NCBI RefSeq assembly: GCF_006715045.1
Contig: NZ_VFML01000001.1
Span: 4,122,501-4,186,500 of the forward strand
Direction of reading: 5' to 3'
Length of the DNA: 64,000 bases
DNA from: Amycolatopsis cihanbeyliensis
GTDB taxonomy: Bacteria > Actinomycetota > Actinomycetes > Mycobacteriales > Pseudonocardiaceae
Position numbers and translations under genes: made by a program. This document shows, piece after piece, positions 30,351 through 37,407 of the stretch; the stretch's first letter is position 1, and each line of letters opens with the position of its first letter. The notes under the pieces were generated by a model. That model searched no databases. It saw nothing but the letters and a program-made list of their open reading frames with translations, and was not told the origin of the DNA.

Positions 30351-33209
30351 GTGAAGTTCCGGCTTCTGGGGCCGTTGCAGGTACATGACGGTACCGGGTG
30401 GACCGGGATCGGAGCGGCCAAGCCGCGGCTGCTGCTGGCCACCCTGCTCGTGCACGCGCCCCAGGTGCTGACCGTCGACCGGATCGGGTGCGAACTCTGG
30501 GGCGATCACCGGCCCAAGACGGCCGCCACCCAGGTGCACGGCTACATCCTGCGACTGCGCCGCCTGCTCGGCGACCGCGAGGGCCGCGTGCTCGGCACCG
30601 TGGCCCCCGGCTACCGGCTCCTGCTCGGGGAGGAGGACACCGACCTGCGGGTCTTCGCGACCCAGGTCGAAGACGGCCACCGGGCATTGCGGGAGGGCGA
30701 TCCCGAACGCGCCGCCGACCGGCTCGCCGGCGCGCTCGCGCTCTGGCGCGGGCCTGCCTTCGCCGACGTGCCCGCCTCGGCGACGATCAGTGCCGCGGCG
30801 GGCAGGCTGGCGGAGCAGCGACTCGACGCGATCGACGCCAGGGTGGACGCCGACCTCGAGTGTGGCCGGCACGCGACGCTCATCGGCGAGCTGGCCCGCC
30901 TTGTCGAGGAGCACCCGCTGCGGGAACGGTCCTGGCGGCGGCTGATGCTCGCCCAGTTCAGCGCCGGCCGGACGGCGGAGGCCCTGCGGACCTACCAGCG
31001 GGCGCGCGAGCTGCTCGTCGAGGAGTTGGGCATCGAGCCGGGGGCGGAGCTGCGCGAGCTGCACCAGCGGATACTGGAGGGCGATCCGGCGCGGGCCGGG
31101 TCGGGGCAGCCCGCCGTCGTGGTTCCGCGGATCTGCCAGCTACCCGCCGATGTTCCCGACTTCACCGGCCGCCGCGAGGAGCTCGACGAGCTCGCCGCCT
31201 TGCTGACCGGCCGCTCACCCGAGGAGCCACCGGTGGTGGCGGTGGTCTCCGGCGGGCCCGGCATCGGCAAGTCCACCCTTGCGCTGCACGCCGCGCGCCG
31301 CGCCGCGGGGAACTTCCCGGACGGTCAGCTCTACCTCGACCTGGAAGGGACCTCGCCGCAGCCGCGTGCCCCCGCGGTCGTGCTCGCCGAGGTGCTGCAC
31401 GCACTCGGGGTCACCGGCGCGGCGGTGCCGGAAGGCCTCGGCGCCAGGGCCGCGCTCTACCGGTCGTTGCTCACCGGCCGGCGGATGCTGCTGGTCCTTG
31501 ACGACGCCGCGGGCACCGAGCAGGTCCGCTGGTTGCAGCCCCCGACCGGGACCTGCGCCGCCATCGTGACCAGCCGCGGGGTGCTCACCGGCCTCCCCGG
31601 CGCCCGGCACACCGAGCTGGACGTGCTCGACGAGCCCGACGCGCACGCGTTGTTCACCCGCATCGTCGGCGCGGACCGGGTGCGGCGCGAGCCCGCGGAC
31701 GCGGCCGCCATCCTGCGTGCGTGCGGGCACCTGCCGCTGGCCATCCGGATCGCCGCGGGCAAGCTGCTCGGCCGCCCCGCGTGGTCCCTGCGGGTGCTCG
31801 GGGAACGGTTGGACGACGAGTCCCGCAGGCTCTCCGAGCTGCGCCTCGGCGACCTCGGCGTGCGGGCGAGCTTCGATCTCAGCGTGCACAACCTCGCGCC
31901 GGACGCCGGGCACGCGCTGCGACTGCTCGGCCTGCTCGGGCCGCAGACGGTGCCCGGTTGGGTGATCGGCCCGCTGCTCGACCGCGAGCATGCCGAGGAC
32001 GAGCTCGACGAGCTGGTCGACGCCAACCTCGTCCGGATCGTCACCACCGACGGCAACGGGGAGGCCCGTTACCGGCTGCACGACCTCCTGCGCGCCTACG
32101 CCGTCGAGGGGGCGGAGTCGATCCCGCGGGCGGAACGCCGCGCCGCGGTGGGCCGGTTGCTCGCCACCTGGCTCGACCTCGCCAGCCGGGCGGCCGACGC
32201 CCTGCCGCCCAGCCTGTTCCGGCCGCCGCGTGGCTCGGCGCCACGGCGAAGGGCGCCCGCCGATGTGTGGGGCCGGGCGGTGGCCGATCCGGTGAGCTGG
32301 TTCGAGGCCGAACGGGCCGGCCTGCTCGGTGCGGTGCGGCTGGCCGCCGAGTGGGGACCGGCCGAGTCCGCGTGGGAGCTGGCGGCGGTCGCGGTGTCGT
32401 ACTACGACCACCACAGCAGGCACGAGGACTGGCAGCGCGGGCACGAGGCCGCGCTCGACGCGGTGCGCCGGGACGGCAACCGGCTCGGTGAGGCGGTGCT
32501 GCTGCGCGGTATCGCCCAGGTGCACATCTACCGGGATCGGATGCCGGAGGCCACCGCGACCATGGAGCGGTCGGTGGAGTTGTTCCGGCAGGTCGGCGAC
32601 AAGCTCGGCGAGGGGCTGGCCACCGCGGGGCTCGGCACGATCCACCGCGTGCTCTGCCAGCCGGGACCCGCCCTCGAGCAGGCCGAACGTGCGCTGGAAC
32701 TGGTGGCCGCGGCCGGGGACCGGCACACCGAGGCGCAGCTGATGAGCGCGATCGGCACGATGCGGCTGGCCCAGGATGAGCCGGAGAAGGCCCGGTCGTG
32801 GTTCGCGGAGGCACTCAGCCTGTGCCGCACCCTGGGTGACCGGCACCGGGAGGCGGTGGTCCTGCGCGAGATGAGCGAGTCGCAGGAACCGGACACGGCA
32901 CTCGGGCAGCTACGCGCGGCGTTGCGGATCTTCCGCGACCTCGGGGACGACCGGTGCGTCGCCTACACGCTGGTGAAGTCGGGCGAGGTGCACGCACGGC
33001 GCGCGGATCGGGCGCACGCGGTGCCCGATCTGGAGCGCGCGGCCGAGATCTTCCGCCGGAACGGGTCCCGCCTCGACGAAGCACGGTGCTGGGAGCTACT
33101 CGGCTCCGTCGAGGCGGACCGCGGGAACACCCCCGAAGCCCGGCGGTACCTGGACCGGGCGCGAACGCTGCGGCGGTCCGTCGCGACCTCGGCGGGGTCG
33201 GGCGCCTGA
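30351..33209 (+). CDS. AfsR/SARP-family regulator: OmpR-type HTH, BTAD, NB-ARC, TPR
   Basis: Protein of 952 residues. The DNA-binding winged helix (about 1-95) opens 'VKFRLLGPLQVHDGTGWTGI'. A BTAD domain follows (about 100-245: 'TAEALRTYQRARELLVEELG'), then an NB-ARC ATPase with P-loop SGGPGIGKSTLALHAARR near residue 300, and TPR-like repeats from about 690. This is the full AfsR layout of activators of secondary metabolism and secreted products. GTG 30351 follows GGGGGAGG. It diverges from the exporter and converges with the I36-inhibitor gene, whose promoter carries SARP-like heptamers. Confidence 0.9.
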   Translation: MKFRLLGPLQVHDGTGWTGIGAAKPRLLLATLLVHAPQVLTVDRIGCELWGDHRPKTAATQVHGYILRLRRLLGDREGRVLGTVAPGYRLLLGEEDTDLRVFATQVEDGHRALREGDPERAADRLAGALALWRGPAFADVPASATISAAAGRLAEQRLDAIDARVDADLECGRHATLIGELARLVEEHPLRERSWRRLMLAQFSAGRTAEALRTYQRARELLVEELGIEPGAELRELHQRILEGDPARAGSGQPAVVVPRICQLPADVPDFTGRREELDELAALLTGRSPEEPPVVAVVSGGPGIGKSTLALHAARRAAGNFPDGQLYLDLEGTSPQPRAPAVVLAEVLHALGVTGAAVPEGLGARAALYRSLLTGRRMLLVLDDAAGTEQVRWLQPPTGTCAAIVTSRGVLTGLPGARHTELDVLDEPDAHALFTRIVGADRVRREPADAAAILRACGHLPLAIRIAAGKLLGRPAWSLRVLGERLDDESRRLSELRLGDLGVRASFDLSVHNLAPDAGHALRLLGLLGPQTVPGWVIGPLLDREHAEDELDELVDANLVRIVTTDGNGEARYRLHDLLRAYAVEGAESIPRAERRAAVGRLLATWLDLASRAADALPPSLFRPPRGSAPRRRAPADVWGRAVADPVSWFEAERAGLLGAVRLAAEWGPAESAWELAAVAVSYYDHHSRHEDWQRGHEAALDAVRRDGNRLGEAVLLRGIAQVHIYRDRMPEATATMERSVELFRQVGDKLGEGLATAGLGTIHRVLCQPGPALEQAERALELVAAAGDRHTEAQLMSAIGTMRLAQDEPEKARSWFAEALSLCRTLGDRHREAVVLREMSESQEPDTALGQLRAALRIFRDLGDDRCVAYTLVKSGEVHARRADRAHAVPDLERAAEIFRRNGSRLDEARCWELLGSVEADRGNTPEARRYLDRARTLRRSVATSAGSGA

Positions 33210-33213
33210 GCGG

Positions 33214-33618
33214 TCAGGACAGGACCCACTTCCAGGACGCGTTGTCGTTGTAGGTCACCGACAGGTTGCGGCAGGCCTTCGGCGGGATGTCGTCGTGCGG
33301 GCCCTTGTACCCGGAGTTGTAGTAGATCCGGGCGGTGTAGCGGCCCATCCGGTTACAGGCGGAAGCGGCGTTGTTCTTCACCGACTGCCCCCTGCCCGCG
33401 CCCGGCCCCTTGAACACGTAGGGCGCGAAGTTGCTCACCTTCCGGTCGAAGTCCGAGACCGAGCCACCCAGGGTGCTGTTGTAGTACAGGCAGAACTCCA
33501 GGTTCTCGCACTTGCCGTTCCGGGCGGTGGATGTGGTGTCCGCGGCCGCCACGCCGGTGAAGGCCGTGGCCGCCAGCGCCGCGGCGGCGAAGGAGGCGAG
33601 CAGAGCGGTCTTGCGCAT
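33214..33618 (-). CDS. Secreted peptidase inhibitor family I36-like protein
   Basis: Protein of 134 residues. A signal peptide (MRKTALLASFAAAALAATAF, cleavage near A28-A29) is followed by a mature part of about 105 residues with four cysteines: 'NGKCENLEFCLYYNS' and 'ASACNRMGRY' / 'PPKACRNLSV'. The pattern fits the I36 (SMI-like, crystallin-fold) inhibitors of actinomycetes that block metallopeptidases; the target is unknown. ATG 33618 follows GGGGGA; an in-frame codon 39 bases upstream has no signal-peptide logic. It is convergent with the SARP gene. Confidence 0.83.
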   Translation of the reverse strand: MRKTALLASFAAAALAATAFTGVAAADTTSTARNGKCENLEFCLYYNSTLGGSVSDFDRKVSNFAPYVFKGPGAGRGQSVKNNAASACNRMGRYTARIYYNSGYKGPHDDIPPKACRNLSVTYNDNASWKWVLS

Positions 33619-33642
33619 GAGATCCCCCGTTTCGATGGTCGT

Positions 33643-33699
33643 GCTTGCCACCGGCAAGCGTGCGCCGCCCGGCTACATCCCGGCTAACCCGCGCCTAAC
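33643..33699 (-). promoter_or_regulatory. SARP-like promoter: three heptamers in 11-bp phase, -10, and dyad at the start site
   Basis: On the minus strand the heptamers GTTAGGC (33699-33693), GTTAGCC (33688-33682) and TGTAGCC (33677-33671) are each separated by four bases. Eight bases after the third lies the -10-like CACGCT (33662-33657). This 7+4 spacing and 8-bp gap is the known SARP-binding layout. A perfect dyad GCTTGCC-ACC-GGCAAGC (33643-33659) covers the predicted start site. A SARP regulator gene is the immediate neighbour. Confidence 0.6.
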
Positions 33700-33730
33700 T
33701 CCCGCCCCGCCGGCCGCGGCGAGTGGGGGA

Positions 33731-33811
33731 TCAGCGGTGCCGCAGGTCCAGGACCAGCCGCACCACGAAGACGACCGCGAGCGCGGCGACGATGGCGATT
33801 TCCAGCAGCAT
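33731..33811 (-). CDS. 26-residue single-pass membrane peptide
   Basis: A short gene reads MLLEIAIVAALAVVFVVRLV then LDLRHR. The first 20 residues form a membrane helix and the end is basic, so the peptide would sit with its C-terminus in the cytoplasm. GAGGAGG is five bases upstream of ATG 33811, the best ribosome site in this neighbourhood. Function unknown; it could be a small regulatory membrane protein or a decoy. It is 112 bases upstream of the inhibitor gene, with the SARP-like box between them. Confidence 0.55.
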   Translation of the reverse strand: MLLEIAIVAALAVVFVVRLVLDLRHR

Positions 33812-33950
33812 GCCGCCTCCTCTCCCCGGCGATGCTGCTCCCGGTCTCCCCCGCGCGGTGGGAGGGCGGTCGGCGACACGGCCGATCTCACCCGTCCGAG
33901 GGCCCGATGATCACCCGGTTGACAGAAACCCCTGCTCATGCTCTCGTGTA

Positions 33951-33969
33951 ACCATACCGGTCTGTTTAC
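33951..33969 (+). promoter_or_regulatory. Candidate TetR-type operator upstream of the quinone oxidoreductase
   Basis: ACCATACCGGTCTGTTTAC is an imperfect dyad around ACCGGT (33956-33961), 17 bases before ATG 33986. A TTGACA is at 33919-33924, but no -10 at normal spacing is clear. No TetR gene is adjacent. Confidence 0.3.
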
Positions 33970-33985
33970 TTTTGGGAGGCGAGAC

Positions 33986-35035
33986 ATGCGTGCGGTACTG
34001 CTCACCGGGTTCGGCGGGCCGGAGCGGCTGGTGTACCGGGAGGATGTGCCGGACCCGTCGGCCGGCGCGGGGGAGGTCCGCGTACGGGTCGGCGCCGCTG
34101 GCATGAACAACACCGACATCTGGACCAGGCAGGGCGCATACGGCTCCGCGGAGGACCCGTCCTCGATCACCGGCTGGCGCCGCGAACCGCCGCGCTTTCC
34201 CCGGATCCAGGGCGCCGATGTGGCCGGCCGGATCGACCAGGTCGGTCAGGGGGTCCCCGGTGCGCGGATCGGCGAGCGGGTGCTGATCGACCCGATGCTC
34301 TACCAGGGTGGCGAGCGGGATCTGGTGACCACCGACTACCTCGGCAGCGAGCGCGACGGTGGGTTCGCCGAGCTGGTCACGGTGCCGGCCGAGCTGGCCC
34401 ATCCGGTGCACAGTCCGCTCTCCGACGCCGAGCTGGCCACCTTCCCGACCGCGTACACCACCGCGCTGCGGATGCTGGGAAGGGCCGGCCTTGCCGAGGG
34501 GGAGACCGTGCTGGTCACCGGGGCCTCCGGCGGCGTGGGCTCGGCGCTGGTCCAGCTCGCCACGGCACGGGGCGCCCGGGTGGTGGCGGTGGCCGGTGCG
34601 GGCAAGCACGAGCCGGTGCGCGAGCTGGGCGCCGAGGCGGTGGTGGACCGGGCGGCGCCCGACCTGCCCGCCGCGCTGGCGGAGGCACTGGAAGGGCGGC
34701 AGGTCGAGGTGGTCGCCGACGTGGTGGCCGGGCCGTCCTTCCCCGCGCTGCTGGGGGTACTCGCCCCGCTCGGCCGCTACGTGGTCGCCGGCGGGATCGC
34801 CGGCCCGCTGGTCCAGGCCGACCTGCGTACCGTCTACCTGCGGCAGCTCCAGCTCATCGGCTCCTCCTTCGGCACCCACGCCGACTTCGCCGGGCTGCTG
34901 GCTTATCTGGAGGCCGGCGAGCTGCGCCCGCTGCTCGCCGGGAGCTTCCCGCTGCGCGAGCTGGCCGCGGCGCAGGAGGAGTTCGAGCGGAAGAACTTCT
35001 TCGGCAAGCTGGTCGTGTTGCCCGGCGAGGGCTGA
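33986..35035 (+). CDS. Zinc-independent MDR oxidoreductase (NADPH:quinone reductase-like)
   Basis: Protein of 349 residues of the medium-chain dehydrogenase family. The N-terminal GroES-like domain starts MRAVLLTGFGGPERLVYRED and has 'GMNNTDIWTRQGAYG' and 'IQGADVAGRI'. The Rossmann motif is GASGGVGSALVQLATARGA, and 'NFFGKLVVLPG' closes the protein. Zinc-binding cysteines are absent, as in quinone oxidoreductases. It reduces quinones or activated alkenes with NADPH. ATG 33986 follows GGGAGG; an ATG 48 bases upstream encodes residues unlike the family. It converges with the glycan operon. Confidence 0.87.
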   Translation: MRAVLLTGFGGPERLVYREDVPDPSAGAGEVRVRVGAAGMNNTDIWTRQGAYGSAEDPSSITGWRREPPRFPRIQGADVAGRIDQVGQGVPGARIGERVLIDPMLYQGGERDLVTTDYLGSERDGGFAELVTVPAELAHPVHSPLSDAELATFPTAYTTALRMLGRAGLAEGETVLVTGASGGVGSALVQLATARGARVVAVAGAGKHEPVRELGAEAVVDRAAPDLPAALAEALEGRQVEVVADVVAGPSFPALLGVLAPLGRYVVAGGIAGPLVQADLRTVYLRQLQLIGSSFGTHADFAGLLAYLEAGELRPLLAGSFPLRELAAAQEEFERKNFFGKLVVLPGEG

Positions 35036-35041
35036 GCCGGC

Positions 35042-36850
35042 TCAGGCACCGGGAGCGTTCGCCGCCGCCCACACCTTCCGCGGGTCGAGATCCACCGGGC
35101 GGGGCGCCGGATCCGGCCGCATGCGGTGCAGCAGCACCTGCTGCACCAGCGTGCTCCGCTGCCCGCCCGCGACCACCCGGCGCCAGAACACGTGGTCCTC
35201 CAACCCGTCCAGCAGCGGGTCCTCGGTCCAGCCGCCCACCGCGTCCAGCACCGAGCGGTGCACCAGGTAGCCGCTGCCCAGGTAGGGCAGCCGGTCCAGC
35301 CTGCGTTGCTCGGCGGGCAGCGCGCCGACCAGGCCCGCCACCGGGTCCGCCACCGGGCAGTGCGCCACCCCCTGCTCGGGCCCGCCTTCCAGCAGCCGCT
35401 CCAGCAGGTGCTTCGCGGCCCGCATCCCCGCGTCCAGCACCAGCGTCCGGGGCGCGCCGGAACGTCGCAGCAGGGTGTTGCGGGTGACGCCCCGGCCGAG
35501 CGGGAACTCGTGCACCAGCGTGTCGTGTGGCCGCGTGGTCGAACGCGAGGCGGAACCGTCCTCGCCGAGCAGCACCCGGCGGGGCAACAGGGAACCGCTC
35601 AGCAGGTCGTGCACCAGCTCGGCCGGGTCCGGCTCACCCGGCCTGCGCACGACCAGCACGTCCACGTCGGCGCGTGGAGCCTCGCCGAACAGGTCCGCGT
35701 GGCGACCCGCCTGCCAGCCCCGGCGAGCCGCCCTGCGCGCGTACCTTGTCCGTTCCACGGCCATCGCGCAGGCGGCCGGGTCGCCCGGATCCTGCGGGCC
35801 GGTGGGCCCTGGGGAGAACCGCACGTCCCAGGACGGGGTGCTGACCGAGATCGACTCGGCGGGTTGCCTGCTGCCCCCGGCCAGCCGCGTACCCACCTCG
35901 GCAGCCGGGCCGGCCACCTGCACGCCGTCGAAGGAACCGCCGACCAGGCGCGTGGCCGTCTCGACCAGCATGGTTGCCGAGGCCGGGAGGTCGAGCTTGG
36001 TGCGCACGAACTCGTAGCCCGCCTGCCGCAGCTCCCGTTCCCGCTCCGGCTGCCCGGCCAGCGCGCTCGCGACGGCTCCCAACGCCTCGGCCCTGGCCAC
36101 CATCAGATGCTCCCCAGGAACCAGCGGCTCGATGTCGGGAGAGGGCTCGGTGAGTACCACGCAGCCGTTGCACAGCGCCTCCAACACCCGGACCCACTCC
36201 AGCGCCACCGAGCGGCCGCGGTGCAGGTTCAGCAGCATCCGGGAGTCGGCGAGATGGGCGAACTTCGCGGCACCCGGGAGGAAGTCGACCCGGGGCGGGC
36301 CCATCATCTCGTGCGGCGGGGTGAGTATCCGGGTGCGCAGCGACTCCAGTTCGCGCCAGTAGGACCCGAGCAACCGCGACCGCCTGGCCTCCTCGGTGCC
36401 GAGGTAGGTCACGTCCACCGAGCGCGGCCTGTCCGGGTCGCCGCCCCAGTGGTCCCAGAGCGGGCTGTAGCCGAGCTGGAAGTGCTCCACCGGGTTGCCC
36501 CGCCTGCGCAGCTCGGCGGTGGAGTCCAGGTTGATGTCGACCCCGCAGGCGAGCCTTGGCACCCACTGGGCGGTGCGCTCGAAGGAGAGCGTGCCCGGAT
36601 GCTCGACACAGAACCCGATGGTGCGGGCGAGCAGTTCCGGACCGGGCAGCTCGGCCTGCGGGGTCACGATGAAGTACTCGTGCGGCACCACCAGGTAAAC
36701 GGTGTCCGGACCCGGCTCGGGGAACCGGCCGATCGCGGTGCGGGTGCGGCCACCGACGCGGCGGACCGCGTCGGCAACCACATCGAGAATCTCGTCCATG
36801 AACACCGAACCGCCGCGGCCGGCGACGAAGCAGATTTCCGCGGGCCCCAT
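35042..36850 (-). CDS. Two-module glycosyltransferase (GT4-like/CgeB plus GT2-like)
   Basis: Protein of 602 residues. The N-terminal half (1-310) resembles CgeB/'glycosyl transferases group 1' proteins, with 'MLLNLHRGRSVALEWVRVLE' and 'GCVVLTEPSPDIEPLVPGEH'. The C-terminal half (about 390-590) resembles the later part of GT2 enzymes ('YLGSGYLVHRSVLDAVGGWT', 'LEDHVFWRRVVAGGQ'), but the usual DxD region reads 'LVLDAGMRAAKH', so that module may be inactive. ATG 36850 shares ATGA with the coiled-coil gene. It is the last gene of the glycan operon. Confidence 0.75.
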   Translation of the reverse strand: MGPAEICFVAGRGGSVFMDEILDVVADAVRRVGGRTRTAIGRFPEPGPDTVYLVVPHEYFIVTPQAELPGPELLARTIGFCVEHPGTLSFERTAQWVPRLACGVDINLDSTAELRRRGNPVEHFQLGYSPLWDHWGGDPDRPRSVDVTYLGTEEARRSRLLGSYWRELESLRTRILTPPHEMMGPPRVDFLPGAAKFAHLADSRMLLNLHRGRSVALEWVRVLEALCNGCVVLTEPSPDIEPLVPGEHLMVARAEALGAVASALAGQPERERELRQAGYEFVRTKLDLPASATMLVETATRLVGGSFDGVQVAGPAAEVGTRLAGGSRQPAESISVSTPSWDVRFSPGPTGPQDPGDPAACAMAVERTRYARRAARRGWQAGRHADLFGEAPRADVDVLVVRRPGEPDPAELVHDLLSGSLLPRRVLLGEDGSASRSTTRPHDTLVHEFPLGRGVTRNTLLRRSGAPRTLVLDAGMRAAKHLLERLLEGGPEQGVAHCPVADPVAGLVGALPAEQRRLDRLPYLGSGYLVHRSVLDAVGGWTEDPLLDGLEDHVFWRRVVAGGQRSTLVQQVLLHRMRPDPAPRPVDLDPRKVWAAANAPGA

Positions 36851-37407
36851 CAGCGCGGGGTCCGCCTGCGTACGGCGCGCAACGGCGCGGTGACCCGCCA
36901 GCTCACGGTGGCCTTCGTCGCGTCCAGCTCGTTGCTCAGCGCCGCGACCTCGTCCGCGAGCTTGGCCACCCGCCGGTCGGCGTCCGGGTCGCCGCCACCC
37001 TGCTGGGCGAGCCCACCCCGGCCGGCCAGCGCGAGTTCCGCGTCCAGCAGCCGCAGCCGCACCGAGTCCCGCTCGTCCCTGGTGACGGCCAGCTCGGCGC
37101 GGAGCGTGTCCCGCTCGGCCCGGGCGGCGGACGTCTCCTGGCGCAACGCGTCCGCCTCGGCACGCCGGTCCGCGGCCTCCTGCTCGGCGAGGGCCACGCG
37201 CTCCCGCAACGCCGCCATCTCCTCGGCGGAGCGCTCGGTCCGCAGCCGGTCCCGCTCGGCGGTCAACTCGGTGACGGCGCTCTCGGTTTCGTCCAGCAGG
37301 GTGCGCAGGCGCTCCCGCTCGGCGGTCAGCACCTCCCGCTCGGCCCGCAGCCGGGTCACCTCGGCCCGCAGCGGGCCCGGCAGCCCGCGAAGGTCATTGT
37401 TGCTCAT
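36850..37407 (-). CDS. Coiled-coil protein of the glycan operon
   Basis: Protein of 185 residues. Residues about 15-150 are a near-continuous coiled coil rich in E, R, A and L in heptads ('LRAEREVLTAERERLRTLLD', 'LRQETSAARAERDTLRAELA'), ended by a basic 'VSWRVTAPLRAVRRRTPR'. That ending recurs after coiled coils in glycosyltransferase clusters and in glycosyltransferases themselves. Both ends overlap neighbours by ATGA. A scaffold or length-measuring role beside the transferases is inference by analogy with the coiled coil of WbdD. Confidence 0.7.
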   Translation of the reverse strand: MSNNDLRGLPGPLRAEVTRLRAEREVLTAERERLRTLLDETESAVTELTAERDRLRTERSAEEMAALRERVALAEQEAADRRAEADALRQETSAARAERDTLRAELAVTRDERDSVRLRLLDAELALAGRGGLAQQGGGDPDADRRVAKLADEVAALSNELDATKATVSWRVTAPLRAVRRRTPR

